A DNA stretch of 10,646 nucleotides from an uncultured Collinsella sp. (GTDB taxonomy: Bacteria > Actinomycetota > Coriobacteriia > Coriobacteriales > Coriobacteriaceae): NCBI GenBank assembly GCA_900758375.1, contig CAAERJ010000013.1:1-10646 (forward strand), read 5' to 3'. Shown here piece by piece: positions 5,075-10,646 of the stretch. The notes under the pieces are model-generated. The model searched no databases, was not told the origin of the DNA, and was given only the letters and a program-made list of their open reading frames with translations. Made by a program: the position numbers and the translations under genes. How positions within the stretch are numbered: the first letter of the stretch is position 1; every line of letters starts with the position of its first letter.

Positions 5075-7843
5075 CTACAGTAGCTCGCCGTGGCGTGCAA
5101 TGTAGCGGCGCTTTGCCAGCTGGGTGAGCGCGATATAGGCGGTAACGATGCCGATGAGCAGCGCGAAAAAGCTCGCGGGTAGCGTCATGAGGCCGAGTGC
5201 ATCGGCGATGGGGCTTGCCGGCAGCCAGGTGACAAGCGCCAGGCCTAGCACGGTGAGAGCGCACAGCGCGGGCGCGGCGTGGTCACGCGGGCTCGGCAGG
5301 CGCGGGGAGCGCAGCATGTGGATCACGAGCGTCTGCGACCACATGGACTCGACAAACCAGCCGCTCTGGAAGAGCGCGGCGAAGGTCGCCATGCTCGCGA
5401 CATTGCTCGTAGCGGCGAGCTCGGCCCAACTTGCGCCCACGGCGGCGGGGCACACCACAAAGAAGAGCGCGGCGAAGGTCACGATGTCAAACAGCGAGCT
5501 CACGGGGCCCAGCTCGAGCATAAAGCCCTTGATGGACGCGGCGTCCCAGGAGCGCGGACGGGCAGTCCAGGCGTCATCGACGGTGTCCCACGGTAGCGTG
5601 ATGCACACGATCTCGTAGACGAGCGACAGCAGCACCAGCTGCAGGGCACTCATGGGCAAAAACGGCAAGAACAGGCTTGCGACGGTCACGGACAGCACGT
5701 TGCCAAAGTTGGAGCTCACTGTGGTCTTGAGGTACTTGAGCAGGTTGCCGTAGGTGCGGCGGCCTTCGATGATGCCGCGTTCGAGCACGCCCAGGTCCTT
5801 CTGAAGCAAGATGATATCGGCGGATTCCTTGGCAATGTCGACGGCCGAATCGACCGAGATGCCGCAATCGCTCGCACGCATGGCGGCGGCGTCGTTGATG
5901 CCGTCGCCCATAAAGCCCACGGTGTGGCCGAGTAGCTCGCGCATGACGCGCGCCAGGCGCGCCTTCTGCAACGGCGAGAGCTTGGCGAAGAGGTGGGTTT
6001 TCTCGGCGCGCTCGGCAAGCTCGGCGTCGTCGAGCGCATCGATCTCGGAGCCGAGCAAGACGTTGCTCGCATCGATGCCGATCTGCGCGCAGACGGTGGC
6101 GGCGATGCGGTCGTTGTCGCCGGTCAGGACCTTGACCGCTACGCCCTTGGCCTCGAGGGTGGCGACGGCGCCCGCGGCACTCGCCTTGGGCGGATCGAGG
6201 AAAGCCAAAAAGCCCATCAGCACCATGTCGCATTCGTCGGCGATGCCAAACTCGCCCACGCAGCGCGGATCGGTCTTCTGTGCCACGGCAATCACGCGCA
6301 GGCCCTCGGCGTTAAGATCGGCGACCTGCTTGCGAATCTGGGCGAGCTTGTCTTCGGCGAGCGGCCGGGCGATGCCATCGACCTCGACAAAGGAGCAGAT
6401 CTCGAGCATTTCCTCGGCAGCTCCCTTGGTAACCATCTGGGTTTTGCCTTGGGCGTCGGAGACAACTACGCTCAGGCGACGGCGCGAGAAATCGAAGGGA
6501 ACCTCGTCGACCTTGGTGTAGCGGTCGCGCAGGCTCTGGCCCAGCATGGAATCGGGTGCGACGGTCGAGGGTGTCACATCGGCACGGTCGATTACGGCCA
6601 GGTCGATAAGATTTTTGAGGCCGGTCTGGAAGAAGCTGTTCAAAAACGCATGGCGCAGCACGCGCGCGTCCTCGTTGCCATCGGTGTTGAGGTAGCGCTC
6701 GAGCACGATGCGGTCTTCGGTGAGGGTGCCGGTCTTGTCGCAGCACAGGACGTCCATGGCGCCCAGGTTTTGAATCGCCGGCAGCTCCTTGACGATAACC
6801 TGGCGACGGGCGAGGTCCTTGGCGCCCTGCGACAGGCTCGTGGTCACGATGACGGGGAGCATCTGCGGCGTGATGCCCACGCCCACGCTCGTGGCGAACA
6901 GCAGCGCGTCGATGACGTTGCCCTTGGTGGCGGCGTTGATGGCAAAGACGGCCGGCGCCATAACGAGCATGAGGCGTACGAGCAACATGGAGACGCTCGA
7001 GACGCCGCGGTCAAACGCGCTCTTTTCGCCGCGCCCGTTGAGTATCTTGGCGATGCCGCCCAGGTAGGTGTCCGAGCCGGTGGCAACGACAAGCGCCATG
7101 GCGGTGCCGTTTTGCACGGAGGTGCCGGTAAAGACGATGTTCTTGCAGGCAGAGAGTGGCAGCGCGGAGCCGTCGGCGCCCTCGACGACGGTGACGGCAG
7201 CGGTCTTCTCGACTGCCTCGCTCTCGCCGGTGAGTGCGGACTCGATGACAAACAGGTCGCGCGCGGTGATGACGCGGGCATCTGCTGGCACCATATCGCC
7301 GGCAGAGAGGCGGATCACATCGCCGGGGACGAGCTCGTCGAAGAGGATCTCGATGCGCTCGTCGTCGCGCAGGGCGGTGCAAGTGTTGGAGACCAGGTCC
7401 TTGAGGGCATCTGCCGCATTGCCGCTGCGGGCTTCCTGGATAAACTTCATGCCGCCCGATACCAGCAGCATGATGCTGATGACGATGACCGTGGAGGGGT
7501 CGCGCTGCGGCTCGGGCACGGCGAGCACGTCGATGTAGAGTGAGACCAGCGCGAGCGCGGCGAGGATGCCGGCGAAGGGATCGATGAACGCGTCGGCGAT
7601 GCGGCGGGCGAGCGTCTTGGTCGGCGCTTCGATGGTGTTGGGGCCGGCGGCATCCAGGCGCTCGGTTGCCTGCTCGGCGGTGAGGCCGTTTGCCGTGGCG
7701 TCAAGCAGTACGAGAGCGTCCTCGGCGCTATGGGTGGCGGCGAATATGGTGTTCTTGGACAGGCCGGTGCGAGCGGCAGGGCGCGCCGTGCGGCGGCGCT
7801 TGGAGATGGCTTCGAGAACCGTGGCGGTTTTGAGCATCAGCAT
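5075..7843 (-). CDS. mgtA: magnesium-translocating P-type ATPase
   Basis: This 922-residue protein is a P3B-type ATPase that imports Mg2+ across the cytoplasmic membrane at the cost of ATP. All core motifs are present: TGES at 205-208 (actuator domain), GVGITPQMLP at 321-330 (helix M4), the phosphorylated aspartate D369 in CCDKTGTLTED, KGA at 473-475 and TGDN at 574-577 (nucleotide binding), and GDGIND at 646-651. The M5 stretch SSNFGNVLSV and the tail LFQSGWFVESMWSQTLVIHM are MgtA signatures, and the length fits the family (about 900). AAGGAGG five bases upstream supports the ATG at 7843 over the in-frame ATG at 7837. Helix M6 reads LVLLSLVYEI, where enterobacterial MgtA, as I remember it, has polar QN and D. 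The gene is preceded by a structured leader containing a small reading frame, which suggests control after transcription starts. Confidence 0.95.
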   Translation of the reverse strand: MLMLKTATVLEAISKRRRTARPAARTGLSKNTIFAATHSAEDALVLLDATANGLTAEQATERLDAAGPNTIEAPTKTLARRIADAFIDPFAGILAALALVSLYIDVLAVPEPQRDPSTVIVISIMLLVSGGMKFIQEARSGNAADALKDLVSNTCTALRDDERIEILFDELVPGDVIRLSAGDMVPADARVITARDLFVIESALTGESEAVEKTAAVTVVEGADGSALPLSACKNIVFTGTSVQNGTAMALVVATGSDTYLGGIAKILNGRGEKSAFDRGVSSVSMLLVRLMLVMAPAVFAINAATKGNVIDALLFATSVGVGITPQMLPVIVTTSLSQGAKDLARRQVIVKELPAIQNLGAMDVLCCDKTGTLTEDRIVLERYLNTDGNEDARVLRHAFLNSFFQTGLKNLIDLAVIDRADVTPSTVAPDSMLGQSLRDRYTKVDEVPFDFSRRRLSVVVSDAQGKTQMVTKGAAEEMLEICSFVEVDGIARPLAEDKLAQIRKQVADLNAEGLRVIAVAQKTDPRCVGEFGIADECDMVLMGFLAFLDPPKASAAGAVATLEAKGVAVKVLTGDNDRIAATVCAQIGIDASNVLLGSEIDALDDAELAERAEKTHLFAKLSPLQKARLARVMRELLGHTVGFMGDGINDAAAMRASDCGISVDSAVDIAKESADIILLQKDLGVLERGIIEGRRTYGNLLKYLKTTVSSNFGNVLSVTVASLFLPFLPMSALQLVLLSLVYEIVCITLPWDTVDDAWTARPRSWDAASIKGFMLELGPVSSLFDIVTFAALFFVVCPAAVGASWAELAATSNVASMATFAALFQSGWFVESMWSQTLVIHMLRSPRLPSPRDHAAPALCALTVLGLALVTWLPASPIADALGLMTLPASFFALLIGIVTAYIALTQLAKRRYIARHGELL

Positions 7844-7891
7844 AGGGTCCTCCTTGTTGAAGGGAGTTAGCGTACGTATCGTATTGAGTTG

Positions 7892-7983
7892 AAAAAAACT
7901 AGATGTCGCTCACGTCAAGCTCACGAACCACCACAAAGGGGACAGGCACCTTTGTGGGGGGGTTGACGATCTGCCGGTGGCGT
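7892..7983 (-). promoter_or_regulatory. mgtA leader between small ORF and mgtA: hairpin, tandem heptamers, T7 run
   Basis: Read on the minus strand, the transcript after the small reading frame meets a REP-like hairpin (7949-7957 against 7931-7939, CCACAAAGG/CCTTTGTGG, 9-base loop containing the GGGGACAGGC phrase). This can be lengthened by AACC/GGTT and GTCAA/TTGAC outer pairings. Next come two copies of CGTGAGC separated by TTGA (7919-7925 and 7908-7914, spacing 11 bases, one helical turn), then GTTTTTTTC (T7 at 7892-7898). The mgtA ribosome binding site follows about 40 bases later. The layout could hold a conditional terminator or a protein-binding site. I see no M-box-like riboswitch core. 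Confidence 0.4.
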
Positions 7984-8055
7984 TTATGCGTGTGCGGAGT
8001 CCTCGCGGCGTGCCGAGGGCGACATGCAGGTTTTTCGACTAGGACTGCCTTCCAT
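7984..8055 (-). CDS. 23-codon leader ORF upstream of mgtA (candidate leader peptide)
   Basis: The sequence AGGAGGTG lies 4 bases before an ATG at 8055 on the minus strand, the best ribosome binding site in the window. The frame runs 23 codons to TAA, beginning MEGSPSRKTC and ending REDSAHA, with no hydrophobic segment. It sits 140 bases upstream of mgtA and about 60 bases downstream of a good promoter, so it would be the first translated unit of the mgtA message. In Salmonella and E. coli a short proline-rich peptide (MgtL) in the mgtA leader senses proline supply and Mg2+ through ribosome behaviour. The present peptide has two prolines and an ED pair but no clear MgtL similarity, so homology is not claimed. 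A leader-peptide role is inference from position and translation signals. Confidence 0.55.
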   Translation of the reverse strand: MEGSPSRKTCMSPSARREDSAHA

Positions 8056-8075
8056 GGCACACCTCCTAAAGGCTG

Positions 8076-8105
8076 AGCGCAGCGCGCTTTGGGTATCTCG
8101 TACCC
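8076..8105 (-). promoter_or_regulatory. two tandem 5'UTR hairpins ahead of the mgtA leader ORF
   Basis: The predicted 5' untranslated leader holds a 5-bp stem GGGTA/TACCC (8091-8095 with 8101-8105, 5-base loop) and then a 5-bp stem AGCGC/GCGCT (8076-8080 with 8084-8088, 3-base loop). The second ends six bases before the leader ribosome binding site. They may tune access of the ribosome to the small reading frame. Both stems are short, so the assignment is tentative. Confidence 0.35.
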
Positions 8106-8122
8106 CTTTTTAATCCGCCCGT

Positions 8123-8151
8123 ATTCTTGATGAGGGGGTTTGACATGTCAA
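8123..8151 (-). promoter_or_regulatory. sigma70-type promoter for mgtA leader transcript
   Basis: On the minus strand a perfect -35 box TTGACA (8151-8146) is followed after exactly 17 bases by AAGAAT (8128-8123), four of six matches to the -10 consensus. The start of transcription would be near 8116, about 60 bases before the leader reading frame and about 270 bases before mgtA. The -35 box is half of a palindrome (8140-8151), which could bind a regulator. Confidence 0.55.
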
Positions 8152-8155
8152 CCCC
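8134..8155. promoter_or_regulatory. palindrome TTGACATGTCAA over the mgtA -35 box
   Basis: TTGACATGTCAA at 8140-8151 is a perfect 12-bp palindrome, extended by G runs on the left and CCCC on the right (GGGGTTTGACA / TGTCAACCCC, with one extra T on the left). It lies between the divergent mgtA leader and pyrE genes and covers the -35 box of the former. This fits an operator for a dimeric repressor or activator; which protein binds is unknown. Confidence 0.4.
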
Positions 8156-8281
8156 ATTGTTCGGAAAACCATTCCCTCTGACAAAGCCTTTACAGAATGC
8201 CGTGGCCCCAAAGCGCGCCCGCATCGACGCTTCGCCTGCGCTAAACTGGAAGGCACGTACGCGATTACGAGAGGAGCCCGC

Positions 8282-8965
8282 ATGGAGGCTTACAAACAAG
8301 AGTTCATCAAGTTCATGGTCGAGTCCGACGTTCTTAAGTTCGGCAGCTTTACGCTCAAGAGCGGCCGTCAGTCCCCGTTCTTTATGAACGCCGGCGCTTA
8401 TGTGACGGGTTATCAGCTCAAGAAGCTGGGCGAGTATTACGCCCAGGCCATCCACGATAACTTTGGCGACGACTTTGATGTACTGTTTGGACCGGCCTAC
8501 AAGGGTATTCCGCTGGCCGTCGTGACCGCAATTGCCTACCACGAGCTGTACGGCAAGGAGGTCAAGTACTGCTGCGACCGCAAGGAGGCCAAGGACCACG
8601 GCGCCGACAAGGGCAACCTGCTGGGCTATGAGCCCCAGGACGGCGACCGCGTGGTCATGGTCGAGGATGTCACCACCAGCGGTAAGTCCATCGACGAGAC
8701 CTATCCCAAGGTTAAGGCTGCTGCCGACGTCGAAATCAAGGGACTGATCGTGTCCCTCAACCGCATGGAGGTCGGCAAGGGCGGCGTGACCACCGCACAG
8801 AAGGAGATCGAGGCCAAGTACGGTTTCCCCGTTGCGAGCATCGTTTCCATGGCCGAGGTCGTCGAGACCCTCTACAACCACGAGATCGATGGCAAGGTCG
8901 TCATCGATGACGAGCTCAAGGCCGCCATCGACGCTTACTACGAGCAGTACGGAGCTCGGGAGTAG
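8282..8965 (+). CDS. pyrE: orotate phosphoribosyltransferase
   Basis: This 227-residue cytoplasmic enzyme joins orotate to PRPP to give orotidine 5'-monophosphate, the fifth step of de novo pyrimidine synthesis. The type I phosphoribosyltransferase PRPP loop is clear at 124-136 (VVMVEDVTTSGKS), with the acidic pair E128/D129. The N-terminal substrate motif FTLKSGRQSPFF is at 23-34, FGPAYKGIPLA at 69-79, and the flexible catalytic loop RKEAKDHG at 100-107. Length fits bacterial PyrE (about 210-230). The start follows GAGAGGAG with five bases before ATG. It stands alone: no other pyrimidine gene is in the window, mgtA is divergent, and an IS element follows. No convincing -35/-10 pair was found immediately upstream; TAAACT at 8242-8247 is a possible -10 without a partner. 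Confidence 0.95.
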   Translation: MEAYKQEFIKFMVESDVLKFGSFTLKSGRQSPFFMNAGAYVTGYQLKKLGEYYAQAIHDNFGDDFDVLFGPAYKGIPLAVVTAIAYHELYGKEVKYCCDRKEAKDHGADKGNLLGYEPQDGDRVVMVEDVTTSGKSIDETYPKVKAAADVEIKGLIVSLNRMEVGKGGVTTAQKEIEAKYGFPVASIVSMAEVVETLYNHEIDGKVVIDDELKAAIDAYYEQYGARE

Positions 8966-8967
8966 TA

Positions 8968-8995
8968 GTTACGCGGTTTTACCAAACCGCGTAAC
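8968..8995 (+). terminator. 12-bp perfect hairpin right after pyrE
   Basis: GTTACGCGGTTT at 8968-8979 pairs perfectly with AAACCGCGTAAC at 8984-8995 around a 4-base loop, starting two bases past the pyrE stop codon. No T run follows, so it is either a terminator lacking the usual tail or a 3'-end stabilising stem. Confidence 0.55.
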
Positions 8996-9010
8996 CAGCC
9001 GACGCTGCAA

Positions 9011-9108
9011 GCCCGCCAGAGCGGCAATCTGCCTTTCAACTTCGGCGGCATGACCAGAAGGTCAATGCCGCCTCGTTTCAAGGCACCTTGCTCGCTCTGA
9101 CGGGCTTT
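9011..9108 (+). terminator. 95-bp imperfect palindrome ending in CGGGCTTT
   Basis: A long, interrupted stem runs from 9011 to 9105. The outer arms GCCCGCCAGAGCG (9011-9023) and CGCTCTGACGGGC (9093-9105) pair at 12 of 13 positions. Further blocks pair inward: GCAA/TTGC, GCCTT/AAGGC, AAC/GTT, GGCGGCAT/ATGCCGCC (9044-9051 with 9065-9072) and GACC/GGTC around the loop AGAA. The right arm is followed by TTTCG, so it may be the main pyrE terminator. Its size and its bulges also fit a REP-like or other folded element. The IS begins about ten bases beyond it. Confidence 0.5.
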
Positions 9109-9114
9109 CGCTCA

Positions 9115-9128
9115 TATGACCCAATCCG
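9115..9128 (+). repeat. IS left subterminal inverted repeat
   Basis: TATGACCCAATCCG matches, as its reverse complement, the sequence at 10624-10637 with no mismatch over 14 bases. It marks the end distal to the transposase start. Confidence 0.7.
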
Positions 9129-9145
9129 CTGTCAAGAGCCACAAT

Positions 9146-9181
9146 GGCCCCGCCGACCGCTTGCAATCGGTCGGCGGGGCC
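9146..9181 (-). terminator. 14-bp perfect GC-rich hairpin inside the IS end
   Basis: GGCCCCGCCGACCG (9146-9159) pairs perfectly with CGGTCGGCGGGGCC (9168-9181) around an 8-base loop. It lies within the IS between the candidate targeting-RNA region and the inverted repeat. It could end the transposase/RNA transcript or shield the element from outside transcription. The tract after it on the minus strand is ATTGTGG, so a classical T tail is missing. Confidence 0.5.
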
Positions 9182-9391
9182 TACCGTTGAACCCGTCCCG
9201 GTCCGCCCCCGGCATGTCGTCGACGCCTTCGGCTCAGTCTCATATCCGCGGATACCGTTCTGTCGGCCCGCACTCCATTCCTTCGGCGGGGTTCCCCAAG
9301 TCTGTCGAGGCGCATGCGGAGGGCTCCGCGCGCACAGCGAAATAGGGGGTATCCCCGAAGGCCGCCCGGCTCGCCGGGACGGGGGCTATGT
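9182..9391 (-). ncRNA. candidate IS1111 targeting RNA (seekRNA/bridge RNA) region
   Basis: No gene is seen in these 210 bases between the transposase stop and the terminal hairpin. IS110-family transposases work with a short RNA that base-pairs with donor ends and target; in the IS1111 branch it is encoded downstream of the transposase. On the minus strand the region has several short stems: CCCGG/CCGGG (9365-9369 with 9374-9378), GGGG/CCCC (9346-9349 with 9353-9356) and the palindrome TATCCGCGGATA (9243-9254). It also repeats two 7-mers from the element's borders: CTCATAT (9239-9245, also at 9111-9117) and GTCTGTC (9300-9306, also at 10640-10646). RNA ends are not determined. Confidence 0.45.
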
Positions 9392-10513
9392 CTATTCCGC
9401 GCCCTCCCGGCACATCATGCCGAGGGCCCAGAGCCACCTCACGAGCTCGGCCGCGGTGGCCGCGTTGGCCTTCGCCGCGGGCACGCCGCGGGCGAGCATC
9501 TCCTTGCGCCGCCGCAGGAGCCGCTCGGACCCCTTCCTCCCGTGCATCCTTATCTCGAGGGGCACGCCCGTGTCCCTTGGCATGAGCTTCGGCTGGTGCC
9601 GTGCCGCGGCGTAGCACCATGAACCCTCAACGGCCAGCTTCCTCACGAGCGCGTTGCCCGCACCGCTGATGCCTCCGAGCCGCACGGAGTCGCCACTCGA
9701 CCTCTGACTCGGCGCGAGGCCGAAATAGGCCGTGACCTGCCTTCCGGAACGGAACCTCGTGAAGTCGCCGACCTCGGCCGAGAAGGCCGCGGCCAGCGCG
9801 AAGGCGCAGCCCTTGATCGACTGGAGGGCGGCCACCTCCGCGGCGATCGGGCTGGCATCCACGGCGGCCCTGTACTCGGAGAGCAGGTCCGCCCGGGCCT
9901 CCGCCGCGGCCTCGACCTCGTTCCTCAGGGCGGCGAGCGTCCGAACCCCGCCATCGTCCTCCGGCCTGACCTTGTCGAGCCACCTCAGGAAGTCGTAGGT
10001 CCAGTACTTCCTCGGGTTGCCGGCGGGCGTGGTGCCGCCGTAGACGAACCCTCGCTTTGCGAGGAAGGCGAGCAGCCGCTGCTTGGCGGTCGCCAGGCGC
10101 GCGGTCGCCCCGTCGTAGGCGCCGGCGAGGTCCCTGATGCCTTCGACCTCGGGGGAGGGGATCCATACGGGGGAGATGTCGTGGGCGAGTATCGCCTTGG
10201 CCATCCTGGCGGCGTCGTTCCTGTCGTTCTTGGAGGCCGAGTCGGCGGCCGACCTGGGGATCTTCGAGACCGCGGCGACGACGCACTCGACGCCGAGCCC
10301 GGCGAGCTCCCTTTGCGGGGCGAAGCCGAGGTAGCCGCTCTCGTAGGCCGCGAGCGACGGCCCGGGGAACCCATCCATCCACCCGGCGATCTCGCCCCAG
10401 GGGTTGCCGGGGAACCTCCTCGTCACGGCCTCGCCGGTGTCCGCGTCGAGGGCGCAGACGGTGGTCGACCTCAGGTGGACGTCCATCCCGAACGCGGTAG
10501 AATACTTTGGCAT
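9392..10513 (-). CDS. IS110-family (IS1111-type) DEDD transposase
   Basis: This 373-residue recombinase has the N-terminal RuvC-like DEDD domain: D11 in FGMDVH, E58 in AAYESG, and D97/D100 in KNDRNDAARMAK. A helical linker spans about 125-225. The C-terminal Transposase_20 domain covers about 228-310 (IKGCAFALAAAFSAEVGDF, AYFGLAPSQRSSGDS, GGISGAGNALVRKLAVEGS); the family's catalytic serine is probably S273 or S283. IS110 enzymes cut and join DNA through a Holliday-junction-like route guided by an RNA. Length and reading frame are intact, so it may be active. GGGAGG with five bases before ATG supports the start at 10513. The element's base composition is even more GC-rich than its neighbours. 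Confidence 0.88.
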   Translation of the reverse strand: MPKYSTAFGMDVHLRSTTVCALDADTGEAVTRRFPGNPWGEIAGWMDGFPGPSLAAYESGYLGFAPQRELAGLGVECVVAAVSKIPRSAADSASKNDRNDAARMAKAILAHDISPVWIPSPEVEGIRDLAGAYDGATARLATAKQRLLAFLAKRGFVYGGTTPAGNPRKYWTYDFLRWLDKVRPEDDGGVRTLAALRNEVEAAAEARADLLSEYRAAVDASPIAAEVAALQSIKGCAFALAAAFSAEVGDFTRFRSGRQVTAYFGLAPSQRSSGDSVRLGGISGAGNALVRKLAVEGSWCYAAARHQPKLMPRDTGVPLEIRMHGRKGSERLLRRRKEMLARGVPAAKANAATAAELVRWLWALGMMCREGAE

Positions 10514-10574
10514 GGGAGCCTCCCAACCTCGTTGCGGCGCGGCTGCGCCTATGGCACTTCAACATCATTGTCGC

Positions 10575-10616
10575 AGCCCCGACCCGCGGTCACGAGCGGG
10601 GGCTCCTATCTTTTTA
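10575..10616 (+). terminator. possible plus-strand terminator in the IS upstream end
   Basis: AGCCCC (10575-10580) pairs with GGGGCT (10599-10604), with further partial pairing inside, and is followed by CCTATCTTTTT (T5 at 10611-10615). On the plus strand this has the form of an intrinsic terminator and would stop antisense transcription leaving the element. It lies in the leader of the transposase gene. Confidence 0.35.
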
Positions 10617-10623
10617 GTGCCCT

Positions 10624-10637
10624 CGGATTGGGTCATA
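10624..10637 (-). repeat. IS right subterminal inverted repeat
   Basis: CGGATTGGGTCATA is the exact reverse complement of 9115-9128. Only nine bases of flanking DNA (GTGTCTGTC) remain before the window ends. Confidence 0.7.
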
Positions 10638-10646
10638 GTGTCTGTC

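Larger units (their letters stand above)
9115..10637 (-). mobile_element. IS110-family insertion sequence, IS1111 type
   Basis: TATGACCCAATCCG at 9115-9128 is exactly mirrored by CGGATTGGGTCATA at 10624-10637, giving 14-bp inverted repeats around an intact DEDD transposase. Subterminal inverted repeats mark the IS1111 branch of IS110; true ends may lie a few bases outside. The non-coding end downstream of the transposase is about 277 bases and the upstream one about 110, as expected for IS1111, whose targeting RNA is encoded downstream. No target duplication is expected for this family. The element lies directly behind pyrE and its hairpins without breaking the gene. Confidence 0.75.

Noticed and set aside
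5993..7543. 516-codon plus-strand open frame opposite mgtA
   Set aside because: The mgtA frame carries every P-type ATPase motif; the antisense frame is a GC-skew shadow.
7844..8116. M-box (Mg2+) riboswitch upstream of mgtA
   Set aside because: I looked for the multi-helix M-box core in the leader and found only short local hairpins and a small reading frame. A covariance search would settle it.
8066..8881. 271-codon minus-strand open frame opposite pyrE
   Set aside because: It is antisense to the complete pyrE gene, has no family signature, and its downstream end overlaps the mgtA promoter and leader.
9627..10568. 313-codon minus-strand frame overlapping the transposase
   Set aside because: Arg/Gly-rich translation of the same strand in another frame; the DEDD frame is intact and has the ribosome binding site.

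Overview
The window looks like a piece of a gut actinobacterial chromosome of the class Coriobacteriia, most likely Collinsella or a close relative. This rests on the high GC content, the GC-rich third codon positions, the styles of the proteins, and short GGGGACA-type intergenic repeats that I remember from such genomes; no taxonomic marker was tested. No rRNA, tRNA or CRISPR array is visible.

Positions 1-4375, all on the minus strand, hold a four-gene block. In transcription order it encodes a DUF4428-type double zinc-ribbon protein (4375-3638), a YdjG-like TFIIB-type zinc-ribbon protein with two C-terminal membrane helices (3613-2291), a YdjI-like SPFH-domain protein with a C-terminal double zinc ribbon (2242-1001), and a secreted lipoprotein (920-78). 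The first three are separated by 24 and 48 bases and look like one operon. Each carries exactly two four-cysteine ribbons, so a shared membrane-associated complex is plausible. In Bacillus subtilis, YdjG and YdjI work with the phage-shock protein PspA at the membrane; no PspA or YdjH is seen here. A hairpin separates the lipoprotein gene from the other three, so it may be transcribed separately.

Positions 4376-5074 hold a LuxR-type DNA-binding domain (plus strand) that looks like the tail of a larger regulator. Its 5' part is merged with GGGGAC-type repeat DNA, and a long inverted repeat follows it.

Positions 5075-8281 hold mgtA (minus strand), a P-type Mg2+-importing ATPase, preceded by an unusual leader. 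The leader has a promoter with a perfect -35 box inside a palindrome, two small hairpins, a 23-codon open reading frame with a near-ideal ribosome binding site, a REP-like hairpin, a tandem heptamer and a T7 run. The arrangement recalls the translated mgtL leader of enterobacterial mgtA, but the peptide is not recognisably related.

Positions 8282-10646 hold pyrE (plus strand, orotate phosphoribosyltransferase, last-but-one step of UMP synthesis), followed by two strong hairpins and then a nearly complete IS110-family element of the IS1111 type (about 9115-10637, transposase on the minus strand). The element has 14-bp subterminal inverted repeats and a long non-coding stretch downstream of the transposase, where IS1111 elements encode their targeting RNA. 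Two 7-mers from the element's flanks recur in that stretch. The window ends 9 bases past the right inverted repeat.
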